A DNA stretch of 64,000 nt from positions 162,529-226,528 of the forward strand of contig NZ_PVMZ01000021.1 of assembly GCF_003001815.1 (NCBI RefSeq), read 5' to 3'. This stretch comes from Actinoplanes italicus (GTDB lineage Bacteria; Actinomycetota; Actinomycetes; Mycobacteriales; Micromonosporaceae). A program made the position numbers and the translations under genes. The number at the start of each line of letters is the position of its first letter. Position 1 is the stretch's first letter. Under the pieces are notes generated by a model, which was not told the DNA's origin, made no database searches, and saw only the letters and a list, made by a program, of their open reading frames with translations. Positions 50,226 to 59,561 of the stretch are shown piece by piece.

Positions 50226-51319
50226 AGAACCGGCGGGGTGGCCTGGGCCGCGGCCTGGGCGCGCTGATCCCGACGGCACCCGCTGGTGAACCGACGGTCC
50301 CGGATTCGCCTGCGGAGCTGTCTACCGCGCCGGCGATCGCCTCCTCCGACGCCGAGCCGGCCGTGTCTTCGGCAGCGCCGCCCTCTCCCGTTTCCGCTTC
50401 GGCGACCGCCCCGGTGTCCGCCCCGGTGTCGTCTCCGGTGTCGTCATCGGTAGCAGATGATGAGCTCGCTCCGGTTCCAGGAGCTCGGTTCGCGGAGTTG
50501 CCGGTCTCGGCCATCGAGCCGAACGCCAAGCAGCCGCGGCACGTCTTCGACGAGGAAGCGCTTGATGAGCTCAAGACCTCCATCCAGGAGGTCGGCTTCC
50601 TTCAGCCGATCGTGGTTCGTGAACTCGGCGACGGCCGGTATGAGCTGGTCATGGGTGAGCGGCGCTGGCGGGCCGCGCAGGCCGTCGGTAAGGACACGAT
50701 CCCGGCCATCGTGCGCGACACCCCCGACGACGCGATGCTCAGGGACGCGTTGCTCGAGAACATCCATCGGGCCAACCTCAACCCGCTTGAAGAGGCGGCC
50801 GCGTACCAGCAGTTGCTCGAGGAGTTCGGAGCCACACACGAGGAGCTGGCGCGGCGGATCGGTCGTAGCCGACCGCAGATCTCCAACACCATTCGGCTCA
50901 TGAATCTGCCGGCCGCAGTGCAGCGCCGTGTTGCGGCCGGGATCCTGTCGGCCGGGCATGCGCGGGCGCTTCTCGGACTCGACAACAGCGCGGCTCAGGA
51001 TGCGCTCGCTGAGCGGATCGTTCGCGAAGGGCTGACGGTGCGGGCCACCGAGGAGATCGTTCATCTGGCCGCGTCCGAGGACACGGCGGTCAAGAAGACG
51101 TCGCCGGCCCGGCGGGCCAAGGTGCATGCGCCTGCGTTGAATGATCTTGCCGAGCGGCTGTCCGATCGCTTCGATACCCGGGTGAAGGTCGACATCGGCC
51201 GGAACAAGGGGAAGATCACGATAGAGTTCGCCACCGTTGATGATCTTGAGCGGATCGTCAGCATGATCGGCGTGGAGGAAGAGGGGTCGGTTCGCGATGG
51301 TGGCGAGCCGGAGGAGTAG
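50222..51319 (+). CDS. parB: Chromosome-partitioning protein ParB (Spo0J)
   Basis: The product is 365 aa. It starts MKNRRGGLGRGLGALIP, the ParA-interacting type N-terminus, then a ~70-residue Ala/Ser/Pro linker. The CTPase/ParB-N core shows VGFLQPIVVRELGDGRYELV and MGERRWRAAQAVG. The HTH reads THEELARRIGRSRPQISNTI (about 202-221), and a dimerisation domain ends the protein. ParB binds the parS sites listed here and spreads using CTP. ATG overlaps the parA stop by 4 nt; a terminator follows. Confidence 0.97.
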   Translation: MKNRRGGLGRGLGALIPTAPAGEPTVPDSPAELSTAPAIASSDAEPAVSSAAPPSPVSASATAPVSAPVSSPVSSSVADDELAPVPGARFAELPVSAIEPNAKQPRHVFDEEALDELKTSIQEVGFLQPIVVRELGDGRYELVMGERRWRAAQAVGKDTIPAIVRDTPDDAMLRDALLENIHRANLNPLEEAAAYQQLLEEFGATHEELARRIGRSRPQISNTIRLMNLPAAVQRRVAAGILSAGHARALLGLDNSAAQDALAERIVREGLTVRATEEIVHLAASEDTAVKKTSPARRAKVHAPALNDLAERLSDRFDTRVKVDIGRNKGKITIEFATVDDLERIVSMIGVEEEGSVRDGGEPEE

Positions 51320-51344
51320 ACCTTCCCTTCCGATGTGATGTTGA

Positions 51345-51370
51345 GGCGCGTGAGTTGTCACGCGCCTTTT
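51345..51370 (+). terminator. Rho-independent terminator of parAB
   Basis: A perfect 9-bp stem (51345-51353 and 51358-51366) with a 4-nt loop is followed by TTTT and a further T-rich run. It lies 26 nt after the parB stop. Confidence 0.9.
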
Positions 51371-52280
51371 CCTTTGCCTTTTGGCTGAGGTTGACGTGTT
51401 GCGCTTCGAAACGGGCAAAGTTCGCTTTTTGAAGTGCTGGGCCGGTGCTCGGCTGTCATGGCAAAATCCCAGGAGAATCGTTCTGACAGAACTGGATCGG
51501 CGCTCCTGAGCATGGGGTGGGTGGGTCCTATGGCCGCTCACATCCCGGCTGTCTTGGCTGAGACTTGTTCATCTTTCTGGGTGAGCGGTCTCGCCTGTCG
51601 ATGTGGGAAACCTGGTTGGTGCGAGATTTTCTGATGTGAACGTCGGACGTGGGTTGCCAGGGCGTGGGTAGTTGCATTGGCCTCTGATGTGAACCTTCGT
51701 GGTCGACGTCCTCGGCACTGTGCTGCTAACGGGTGCGGATCCGGTTCCCGTCCGACGGCCCGGTTCCTCGGGCTGTCCGCTTCGCGGTTGCCGGGACTCT
51801 TTGCTTCGCAACTCATCCGTAGGTCGCGGCCGGCCACAGCTCCCTACCCGCCGTTGCGGTCCTACGCAACATGGGATGTCGAAGCGATCACGACGGATAG
51901 TTAGGCCTGCGCCGTACCTGCCCGCGAGTCGTGGACTACACATCTGGCTTGCGCGTGTGCTCCCGTCGCCAGCGACGACGGGAAGCCTTACATTGCGAGT
52001 CTGGGGATGCTCACCGTCGCCATCGCGACGGCAGGGTCGCGCGCAGCCGCTACGTGCGATTCCACCGCCGCAGCACCAGGTCTCCACCACCACCGCACTC
52101 CCGGGCACCGGAACAGGCCGCACGCCTTGGCGCAGCCAGCAATCTCGTCGCTAGCCTTTGCTCAATGCCAGCCGGATTCCGTGGCTGAGCTCCGGCCGGA
52201 CGGCCGCACCCTTCCGTGAAAGCCCTCTGACGCCTTCTGGGGCCGGCGGTTGATGGTGTTCGGTTCCGGGGTTTGATGGT

Positions 52281-52320
52281 CGCTCTTGGGTTGCTTCGCT
52301 CTTGGGTTGCTTCGCTCTTG
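52281..52320. repeat. 16-bp direct repeat, 2.5 copies
   Basis: CGCTCTTGGGTTGCTT occurs twice in tandem followed by a half copy. No function is evident; it lies about 250 bp left of a parS site. Confidence 0.8.
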
Positions 52321-52571
52321 TTTGCGTTCCGCTGCGTGTGGCGCCTTGTAGGTGCTCCGTTCCTGTACCCGTGATCGTCTTGAATCAGCGGCTGTATGCC
52401 CCTTTGGTAGGTGGGCGAAGTCGATAAGGGCTTTGAGGCGCCGCGCACTGTCAAGCGAGGTATCCAGCTGCAGCGTCATCCGCTCCCAGACTCTCCCGAC
52501 GCTGATCTTCGCCACATGGGGCGAACTCGTTCAGTCGGGAGCTGCAAGATGTGACCACGCCACCGTGCCGC

Positions 52572-52585
52572 GTTTCACGTGAAAC
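52572..52585. other. parS site
   Basis: Perfect GTTTCACGTGAAAC in the gene-poor segment, about 1.2 kb past the parAB terminator. Confidence 0.92.
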
Positions 52586-53624
52586 AGCCCACCGCCGCAG
52601 AACACCATGACTGCCGCCGAGGTGAAGGGATCGGTCGGCGACGTCAGTTCGGCTTACAGACAACGAAGGCCGCAACCGGGTTGGCGACCAATGAATCTGC
52701 GCCCTGATGACGCGCCAGTATCAACCCTCACCTACGACCCTCAGCGCATCCGAACCGCAAACCTTCAGATCGCCACGTTGAAACCGAATCCATCAACACC
52801 CCCACCCGAGCCGCGGGAGAGGAACGACTTTTACATCGGTGGCGGGTACCGCCTCGAGAATCCCGTCACCGACAAACGGCCTTAGCCAACAAGAGGCTCG
52901 CCAACCCAAACTGCGGCGCTTCCACCTCTCGCGGAGCAAACTCTGTGTGAATCGATGGACTAAGCGCCGACCACTGCAGGTTCCCTGTGCCGGATTCGTG
53001 CGCCCGCCTGCACCCGTGGATGTGCCGTGTGATTTGGCCCCTGCGGACTGCACGCTCCGGCGGCACCGGTCGGACCGGCGGGGCTTTGCCTTGAGGATTT
53101 GCCATAGCGGCTCGAATGCGTTGCTGCGGCAGCCCGAAGTGCATCGCCGGGTGCTGAGTGCCCGGACTTGTCAGCTCCCGTGGCGAGACGATGGAGCCTG
53201 GCCACTGGATGTCGTCTTCGGGACCTACGCCAGGGCTCCGGGCCGCGTCAGTTTGGTGTTGCCAGCGGCAGGGATCGGCGTCGACGGCACCGCGGCGCCC
53301 ACCTGCTGTCCGCTGCGTTCGAGGCAGGCGTATCGGATCTCGGTGTTGTGTTGGAAGCCGGCCGGGCCGGCTGCCTAGCCGCAGTGAATGTTGTCCGGTG
53401 TTCCGTCTGGGCGTGTGGATGCAGTCGGTCTCTGACATGGCATGCCGGGGAGGCCAGACGCGCTCTGCTCGTTGGTTAGGAGCTGACCTGGTTCCGCTGG
53501 TATCCGGCCTCAGGATCGCTGTTCTTGCCCGCCGTGCAGCAGCTCTTACTGTGCATGCGGATCGCGCTTCTGGTGGCGAATGACTATTGGCGGCGCGAAC
53601 TACCCAGGCACTGCGAGGGGACAT

Positions 53625-53638
53625 GTTTCACGTGAAAC
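53625..53638. other. parS site followed by short direct repeats
   Basis: Perfect parS core. Immediately downstream (53,639-53,700) GTGGTGCCTGCTC-type and CGTGGTGGCGCGC-type units each occur twice in tandem. Confidence 0.92.
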
Positions 53639-54127
53639 GTGGTGCCTGCTCTGTGGTGCCTGCTCCGTGGTGGCGCGCCGTGGTGGCGCGCCGTGGTGCG
53701 CATCCGTCGGTGTCCGTCCGCGACTGCGATTCGTTCGCATCAGCGGCCGCCGTTGCGAGCGGGATTGGCTAGGGGATGAGCCTATGGCCGAGCTTGCGGT
53801 GGAGCGCTCATGAGGTGATGAATGGCCAATCCCGCGGTGATCGCGAAGAAGTCTGGTTGGCCTATCTACACACCCGCCACGGGAGCCGCGAAACCAGACC
53901 GTTCTCAGTCATCTTGTCTCGACTTGACTCGGGCTGGACTGGGCACTGCCGATCGTCGGCCTTTGCTGCTCGTTCTGATGCTCCAACCGATGAGCTGCGA
54001 AGCTGGCTTGAGGTGCCCACCCTCGGCTAGTCGGTTCGATAGGTCGCCCGGCGACGGCGGGACGGTCGAGGACTGGCAGCGGGGAGCAGCCGCTTGACTC
54101 TTCTACTTCTCGATCGAGTGATTGGCC

Positions 54128-54141
54128 GTTTCACGTGAAAC
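54128..54141. other. parS site left of the 8-bp array
   Basis: Perfect GTTTCACGTGAAAC, 21 nt before the tandem array that runs to the next parS. Confidence 0.92.
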
Positions 54142-54162
54142 CGCGCGCCCATCAATCGGGTT

Positions 54163-54295
54163 GTGGCCCGGTGGCCCGGTGGCCCGGTGGCCCGGTGGCC
54201 CGGTGGCCCGGTGGCCCGGTGGCCCGGTGGCCCGGTGGCCCGGTGGCCCGGTGGCCCGGTGGCCCGGTGGCCCGGTGGCCCGGTGGCCCGGTGGC
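54163..54295. repeat. 8-bp tandem array (16 exact units) between two parS sites
   Basis: GTGGCCCG is repeated 16 times without error (54163-54290), then a partial GTGGC runs directly into the next parS at 54296. The array is 133 bp, 100% G/C except one T per unit. A peptide read through it would be a meaningless A/T/G/P/H repeat, so it is a DNA element, not a gene. Such arrays expand and shrink by slippage, so copy number may vary between strains or assemblies. Confidence 0.95.
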
Positions 54296-54309
54296 GTTTC
54301 ACGTGAAAC
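54296..54309. other. parS site right of the 8-bp array
   Basis: Perfect GTTTCACGTGAAAC adjoining the array with no gap; a half-site-like GTTTCACGAGATTC follows at 54320-54333. Confidence 0.92.
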
Positions 54310-56824
54310 GGGGTGCCTCTGTTTCACGAGATTCACGACGTAGCGCGCATTGAACAGACTGCTCAGTGACACATGGCGTAGCGCTGTTGCAATGCATGAA
54401 CGGACCGTGGGCGTCGGCCCAGAAGGGGCTAAGCCACTCGTCCATCGTGAGAGCGTCGTGAGCAGCCGCCCGCCTGTTTCCTCGAGGGGGTGCTCGCCCT
54501 CTTGGCCGCGATAACTGTCTAGCGAGTCAGGTCGGTCGGGCGCCGTGACGTTCCATGTGGCTGAGGGCCTTTGGGTGTCGATGATCTGGCTCCCGACGCC
54601 CGTGGGGTTCTAGTTCCTGACTGGCAGAGGCTCGAACCTGTTCGGCAGGGGATGGGATTCATCAGTGGGAACCTAGCCGAGATGTTCGGCGACGGCCCGC
54701 GCGCTTAGCCGGCCCGGGAGTTGACGCTGGACAGTTCAGGCCATCGACTTGGTCTGGAAGTGGTTGTGTCGCTAGGGATCTTTGACCCGTGCCTGGAAGC
54801 TGTAGTACTCGAGGTGTTGTGGAATCTGCGGTTCAATGGGCTGCGGATCGCAGCCAGGGCACGACCGTGGACGGTTGACCGCCACGGCCGGTGGAAGGTG
54901 GAAGCTACGGTCCTCGACCGCGTGAAGAGCTATACGGTCGGGACTGGCTGACAGTTCCGGGACCTCTGTGGCTTGCGGAGGAGTAGGTACGGACCGGAGA
55001 GGGCTCTTGTGACTGCTCTAAATCCTGACGCTCCAAATCTTTGTTGAGGCTCGTGTCGGTCGCCGAAGCCCCGCCACTCATCCGTCTCACGGTCGCCGGT
55101 GCCTGGCTGTAGCCAGTAAGAGAGCCACACCGCAGCTGCGTTCCGGATGGTCCAAGCCACTCCCTAACTCGGGAAACCAGGCGAGAAGTGAGGGATGGGA
55201 AGTCCGCTTGATCGCCAGAGTCAAGCGTTGGAGCCTTGGCTCGTGTCGAGGCCGTTCTACGGTGCCTAAGTCATTTGGAGTCGAGGAACCGACATGCTCG
55301 GTGGAAGTCGTGTTCGCCAAGACATCTCTACGATCTGGAGCCCTGGCGCTAGGTGACATGCTTCGTTGGCGACGCTCCATCTGCAGGACGTTCCGCGTGC
55401 AGGACGCTCCGCCGGAAGGGCATCGTTCGTCGGACGTCGCTGGCAGGACGGGTGTCCCCGGGTGGCCGGCATCTTTAAGTACCTGCAGCCGGGAGCTTGG
55501 TCACCATGCCGCCTCCTACGACTCGGATTCGAGGCCAGAGCACCGGCAAAGAGTCCGAGGCCAGTCGAAGCGCGGTTCGGGTGCGAGTCGAAGTGGCGCT
55601 GAAGCGTTCGGCAGACCGAGGCATCTGGACATAGTCAACCGCGTAAGGCGAGACGTCGCTTGCGGTAGGCGAGGGGGTGGATGTCTGGATCGCATCTGGG
55701 ACAGATGGCACGCGGGTGCTTCAAGGACACCGGCTTGGGGATGTAGTGGATCGGGGTGCCAATCCGCTTAGCGACGCGATTCGGCCGGACAGGGACAGGC
55801 CACTGCAGAGAGGTTCCGGAAGGCTGGTCCTGTTCTTGGTGTGCAGCCGGGCAGGCGGCCTCGCAAAGGGGCCTACTTCGAATTAGGACGCCTCGTCTTC
55901 GCACTGTACGTCTGTAGGCGTGGCACAGAGGTGCTGGCCCGAACTCCATGGATGGTGCTCGGGCTTCAGGCGGCCGGTGCCATTGCGGTTGTGATGAGTC
56001 CCATCTGCGGGTTCTCTGAGGCGAACACGAGCTGAGTCGCGATGGCGTTCGCGCGCTACGGCAAGCAGCTCGACCCTGGTTGCCGACAATCTCTGCGGAG
56101 CTTCGATATGAGGCAGGCTTTGATGCCACCCTCGTTCGTGGAGATCTGGAGGGAACCCGAGAGGGCCTGACACTGACGGCCCACGAGGCCGGACTTCGGG
56201 TTGGTGATGACGACGCCGATCGCCAGGCTGCAGAGAGCAATTTTGACGCTGACGTCGAGCAGGCTGTCGAGGCCGGCACGGCGGTGATACGGACGGCATC
56301 ATCGGGTGAGACGGCCAGGGGCGGCGCGATGTTGATTGCGTTCGTCAGGCGGGCGAGAGAGCAGGTGCAGTGTTCCGTTGTGTTCGTCAAGCTTCGAGAC
56401 GAGCGCGGGGGCGGTGCTCTCGAACGTTCGGGACGAGTGTCGGGACATCAGGATGGTGGGCTCGGCAAGTTTGGCGAAGATCTCTGCGGCGAGGGCTCTT
56501 GGTGGATGGCGGATGCTCCGTACGACTTCAAGCACCGGGGGCTTTATAGCCGGGCGAGCTGGTAGGTGTCTCCGTCGTGTGCCGTATGCCATGCGGATGG
56601 TTAGGTGATCGCTCGGCGTTCCGTGGGTGATTCGGGCAGGACACCAGAGGTGGGCTGCACCGTTTGAGCGGCCTCTTTGCGCACCGTTGAATCCGGCCAC
56701 CAAACGTCGCCTCCAGGCGCTGCTCCAGCAAGATTGAGATGCCCACTCGAGCCCGTCGGCAGGGCGGTATGGCCGGGCGGGAACCGCGTCCCAACGCCAG
56801 GGTGAGGGGCACTGGTGGCCGCGA

Positions 56825-56838
56825 TGTTTTACGTGAAA
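56825..56838. other. Degenerate parS site
   Basis: GTTTTACGTGAAAC differs from the consensus by one base in the left arm, breaking the palindrome. It may bind ParB weakly. Confidence 0.6.
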
Positions 56839-57444
56839 CGGCTCGCCAGCGGACTGGCGTGAGCATGTGGGCGACCAGCGAAGCCGGTTGCGTTGCATCA
56901 AGGCCGGCGCAGCCCTCATGACGCCGACCGTGAGGAGCAGTCAGCAACATGCGCCGTGAAGCTCGCAAGCCCGGCGGATGTGTCGCGGGAACGAGTTGCG
57001 TCCTGATGCGAGGGGATCAGGCGCACGGGGTTGCTCTTACCAAGATGCCGGGGCGCACCTCTAGACCCGGCCGGTTTGTGACTACGAGGGCTGGGGCCTC
57101 GGCGTCGTCAGCTGGTCGCTCGAGTCGAACTCCGACCCAGACCCTGTGACCACCTCAATCGCTGCTGCGGGGTCTAACCGGCCTTACGGCACCGCGCCCT
57201 GGACCCATGCACCGCACCCGCGGGTGGGGTTGATGGACCACCACGTTCGTTGTGTGAATCTTCTTCTCATGGCGAGGTGACGAGTGGCGAGACAACTGAG
57301 ATGAGCTCACCATCCGGTCTGCATGGCGCCGGTGACAGGCGCGACGCCGCCGACGTGAGGGTGGGGGCCGCAGCGCGGCAGACATGCGTGAACCCCACTA
57401 TCCACAACCTGTGTGTTGCGCCTGTTGATGCTGGGGCGGGCGGT

Positions 57445-57458
57445 GTTTCACGTGAAAC
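57445..57458. other. parS site
   Basis: Perfect GTTTCACGTGAAAC between two CTATCCACA DnaA boxes. Confidence 0.92.
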
Positions 57459-57522
57459 GACGCCGATGTCGTGAGGGTCGTCCACCGCTCTATCCACAGG
57501 GTGCGCAAGCGTTCTACGTCGT

Positions 57523-57536
57523 GTTTCACGTGAAAC
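57523..57536. other. parS site
   Basis: Perfect GTTTCACGTGAAAC, 78 bp after the previous one and 10 bp before a DnaA box. Confidence 0.92.
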
Positions 57537-57682
57537 GGGAGTGCCTGTGGATAACTCCTGTGGATAACTTCGGGACGGGTGTGTGTAAGGACTCAATTTC
57601 ATCCTCGTCAACATGAGGCGGGTCCCTCCGTCGTGCGAAATTGACCCGGGACAGGTGCTCCTGGCTGGGCTAAGGTCACGTC

Positions 57683-58354
57683 GTGTCTGAGAACACCACC
57701 CCCCTGCCTGACTTCACTCGCTGGCCGTCGTTCCCCTTCGAAGGGGATATGCGGGTCAAGAAGCTCGCTCCGCCGGTGGAGGTGGAACCGCCGCGGAGCG
57801 GAGAGGACGCATCCGACTGCGTGGCCTGCGGTACGCCGGACGACTCCTACATCTGGGTCAGTGAGCGGTGGCGTGTCCGGGCCATGGATCGGCCGACCGG
57901 GCTGCCGATGGTCCTCATCCTCGAATGCCGCTCGCACCTCGATCTGGGCGACCTGCCGAACCTGCTGGCAGCGGAGCTGGGTGTCATGACGGTCCGGCTC
58001 GAGCGGGCGATCCGATCGCTGGACGGCGTGGCCCGGGTCCACGTGAATCGCTGGGGGGACGGCTCGGCACACCTGCACATGTGGTTCCTGGCCCGGCCGT
58101 ACGGTCGGCTGCAGTTGCGGGGGACCTTCCTGTCGCTGTGGGACGACATCCTGCCGGTCGTTCCCGAGTCTCAGTGGCGGGAGAACCTTGCTCTCGTCGC
58201 CGCCTGGCTCGCCGACTTCGGGGGTCAGGCCAATGCCGAGCCGGCCCACATCGCGTGGGAGTCGCCGGCCACGATCGACGTTCCGACCGGCATGGACGGA
58301 GACAACGACCGCCGGCCCTCGACCCTGGGGGACGTCGAGGCAGCCGAGGCATAA
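57683..58354 (+). CDS. HIT-like domain protein
   Basis: The product is 223 aa. An N-terminal segment with SDCVACGTPDDSYIWVSERW (about 45-64, a Cys pair as in some HIT proteins) is followed by a hit-type HxHxx core at GSAHLHMWFLARPYG (about 132-146). The middle His of canonical HIT triads is only partly matched, so catalysis is uncertain; the protein may be a HIT-fold binding protein. GTG start. The TAA stop at 58352-58354 is followed in the same frame by a 15-bp repeat encoding Ala/Asn pentapeptides to 58507. Confidence 0.8.
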   Translation: MSENTTPLPDFTRWPSFPFEGDMRVKKLAPPVEVEPPRSGEDASDCVACGTPDDSYIWVSERWRVRAMDRPTGLPMVLILECRSHLDLGDLPNLLAAELGVMTVRLERAIRSLDGVARVHVNRWGDGSAHLHMWFLARPYGRLQLRGTFLSLWDDILPVVPESQWRENLALVAAWLADFGGQANAEPAHIAWESPATIDVPTGMDGDNDRRPSTLGDVEAAEA

Positions 58355-58504
58355 AGCGCGGCCGCGGCAAACGCAGCCGGAGCTAACGCGGCCGTGGCAA
58401 ACGCGGCCGTGGCAAACGCAGCCGGAGCTAACGCGGCCGTGGCTAACGCGGCCGTGGCAAACGCAGCCGTGGCAAACGCAGCCGTGGCAAGCGCGGCCGA
58501 GGTA
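58355..58504 (+). repeat. In-frame 15-bp tandem repeat after the HIT-like stop codon
   Basis: Ten 15-bp units follow the stop, eight of them reading N-A-A-(V/G)-A and the outer ones SAAAA and SAAEV, then TGA. A 19-bp stretch at 58343-58361, spanning the TAA, recurs with 3 changes at 58496-58514, spanning the TGA. The array thus lies between two copies of the stop context and looks like a duplication with expansion. Confidence 0.85.
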
Positions 58505-58534
58505 TGAAGCACGGGACAGGGCAGTGTGACGACA

Positions 58535-58573
58535 ACGGACAGGCCCGGCGGGAAAACCGCCGGGCCTGTCCGT
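58535..58573. terminator. Strong bidirectional hairpin between convergent genes
   Basis: A perfect 17-bp stem (58535-58551 and 58557-58573) with loop GAAAA lies between the HIT-like and Ddl-like genes, which converge. No U-tract on either side, but stability and position fit a shared terminator. Confidence 0.75.
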
Positions 58574-58586
58574 GTCCGACGAGCTG

Positions 58587-59561
58587 TCAGATCTCCCGCC
58601 GCGCCACCGCACGTGCGACCAGTGCGCTCAGCACCGTCCCCAGATCGGCACCGGCCGCCTGCACCGCGAGCGGCAGCAGCGACGTCTCGGTGAGCCCGGG
58701 CGACACGTTGCAACCCAGCACGTGCGGCTCCCCGTCGTCAGTGACGATCACGTCGATCCGGGAGAGATCCCGCAGACCGAGGGCCTTGTACGCGGTGAGC
58801 GCCGTCTCCGAGACCCGCTGCGCGACCTCCGGCGAGAGCCGGGCCGGCACGTGCCATGTGGTGAGACCGGCCGTGTACCGGGCCGCGTAGTCGTAGACCC
58901 CGTCGCGGGGCACGATCTCCACTATCGGCAGCGTCTCCGGACCGTTGCCCGTGTCGACGATCGAGACCGTCACGTTGGTGCCGGTCACGTACTGCTCGAC
59001 CAGCGCGGTCGAGTCGTACGCGAAGCAGCCGACCATGGCGGCCGGCAGATCCGCGGCGTCCCGCACGACGGCGGCGCCCAGCCCGGACCCGCCCTGTGCG
59101 GGCTTGACCATGAGCGGCAGCCCGAGCCGTTCGACGATCCGGTCGAGCACCGCCACCGCACCGAGCTCGGAGAACCGGTCGTGCGGCAGCGCCACCCAGT
59201 CGGGGGTGGGCAGCCCGGCCTCGCGCAGCATCGACTTGGCGGACGGCTTGTCCCAGGCGAGACGGGCCGCACGCGCGTCGGCGCCGACGTAGGGCACGCC
59301 GCACAGGTCGAGCACCCCCCGCAGTGACCCGTCTTCGCCGGTGGCGCCGTGCAGGGCGATCACCACGGCGTCCGGCGGGTCGGCCTGCAGCGCGGGTAGC
59401 AGGGACACGTCAGCGTCGTGCATCTCGGCCGTGAGGCCGGTGGACCGGAGCGCGTCGAGGACCCGGCGACCGGAACGCAGCGACACGTCCCGCTCGTAGG
59501 ACAGCCCGCCGGCCAGGACCAGAACTCGCACTTCGTCACGCGTACCCATGTCGATGATCAT
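58587..59561 (-). CDS. D-alanine-D-alanine ligase-like ATP-grasp protein with altered metal site
   Basis: The product is 324 aa with the Ddl architecture: VLVLAGGLSYERDVSLRSGR (about 13-32), the ATP-grasp LPLMVKPAQGGSGLGAAVVR, and the C-terminal NVSPGLTETSLLPLAVQAAG. At the Mg-binding position where Ddl enzymes have Glu-x-Asn, this protein reads LGCNVSPG, i.e. Gly in place of Glu. The other acidic ligand (SRIDVIVTDDG) is present. It could be inactive, use another substrate, or the effect may be compensated. The start overlaps the aminotransferase stop by 4 nt (ATGA); an ATG 12 nt downstream is possible. Confidence 0.85.
   Translation of the reverse strand: MIIDMGTRDEVRVLVLAGGLSYERDVSLRSGRRVLDALRSTGLTAEMHDADVSLLPALQADPPDAVVIALHGATGEDGSLRGVLDLCGVPYVGADARAARLAWDKPSAKSMLREAGLPTPDWVALPHDRFSELGAVAVLDRIVERLGLPLMVKPAQGGSGLGAAVVRDAADLPAAMVGCFAYDSTALVEQYVTGTNVTVSIVDTGNGPETLPIVEIVPRDGVYDYAARYTAGLTTWHVPARLSPEVAQRVSETALTAYKALGLRDLSRIDVIVTDDGEPHVLGCNVSPGLTETSLLPLAVQAAGADLGTVLSALVARAVARREI

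Larger units (their letters stand above)
57398..57567. promoter_or_regulatory. DnaA-box cluster interleaved with two parS sites
   Basis: CTATCCACA at 57398-57406 and 57490-57498 and two perfect minus-strand TTATCCACA boxes at 57546-57554 and 57559-57567 surround parS sites at 57445 and 57523. Four DnaA boxes in 170 bp about 14.5 kb from oriC could titrate DnaA or coordinate it with ParB, and may also touch the promoter of the gene at 57683. Roles are inferred. Confidence 0.65.
51371..57682. other. 6.3-kb gene-poor segment carrying a parS cluster
   Basis: No reading frame on either strand here has a recognised family, a good start context and consistent composition together. Frames of 100-250 codons on opposing strands overlap each other and look like chance openings, and composition seems less GC-rich than the flanks by eye. 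The longest plausible exceptions are plus 56080-56565 and plus 54721-54951 (about 76 aa), both unrecognised. Six perfect parS palindromes, one degenerate site, an 8-bp tandem array, other short direct repeats and, at the right end, four TCCACA DnaA boxes stand out. A centromere-like role or decayed genes are both possible. Confidence 0.7.

Noticed and set aside
52866..53624. 252-codon minus-strand frame in the parS-rich segment
   Set aside because: Overlaps equally long frames on the other strand, is Arg/His/Ser-rich without a recognisable fold, and shows no ribosome-binding site.
54163..54295. 8-bp tandem repeats as a possible CRISPR array
   Set aside because: Units are contiguous with no spacers, 8 bp is far too short for a CRISPR repeat and there are no cas genes nearby.
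55635..56390. 251-codon minus-strand frame opposite plus 56080-56565
   Set aside because: Neither strand gives a recognised family or convincing start context; the opposing long frames are a typical feature of GC-rich non-coding DNA. Kept only as a low-confidence possibility inside the gene-poor entry.
58355..58504. 15-bp tandem repeats as a possible CRISPR array or minus-strand protein
   Set aside because: No spacers; 15-bp units are codon-sized repeats in frame with the HIT-like gene. A minus-strand frame through it encodes only Ala/Thr/Phe repeats and is a mirror artefact.
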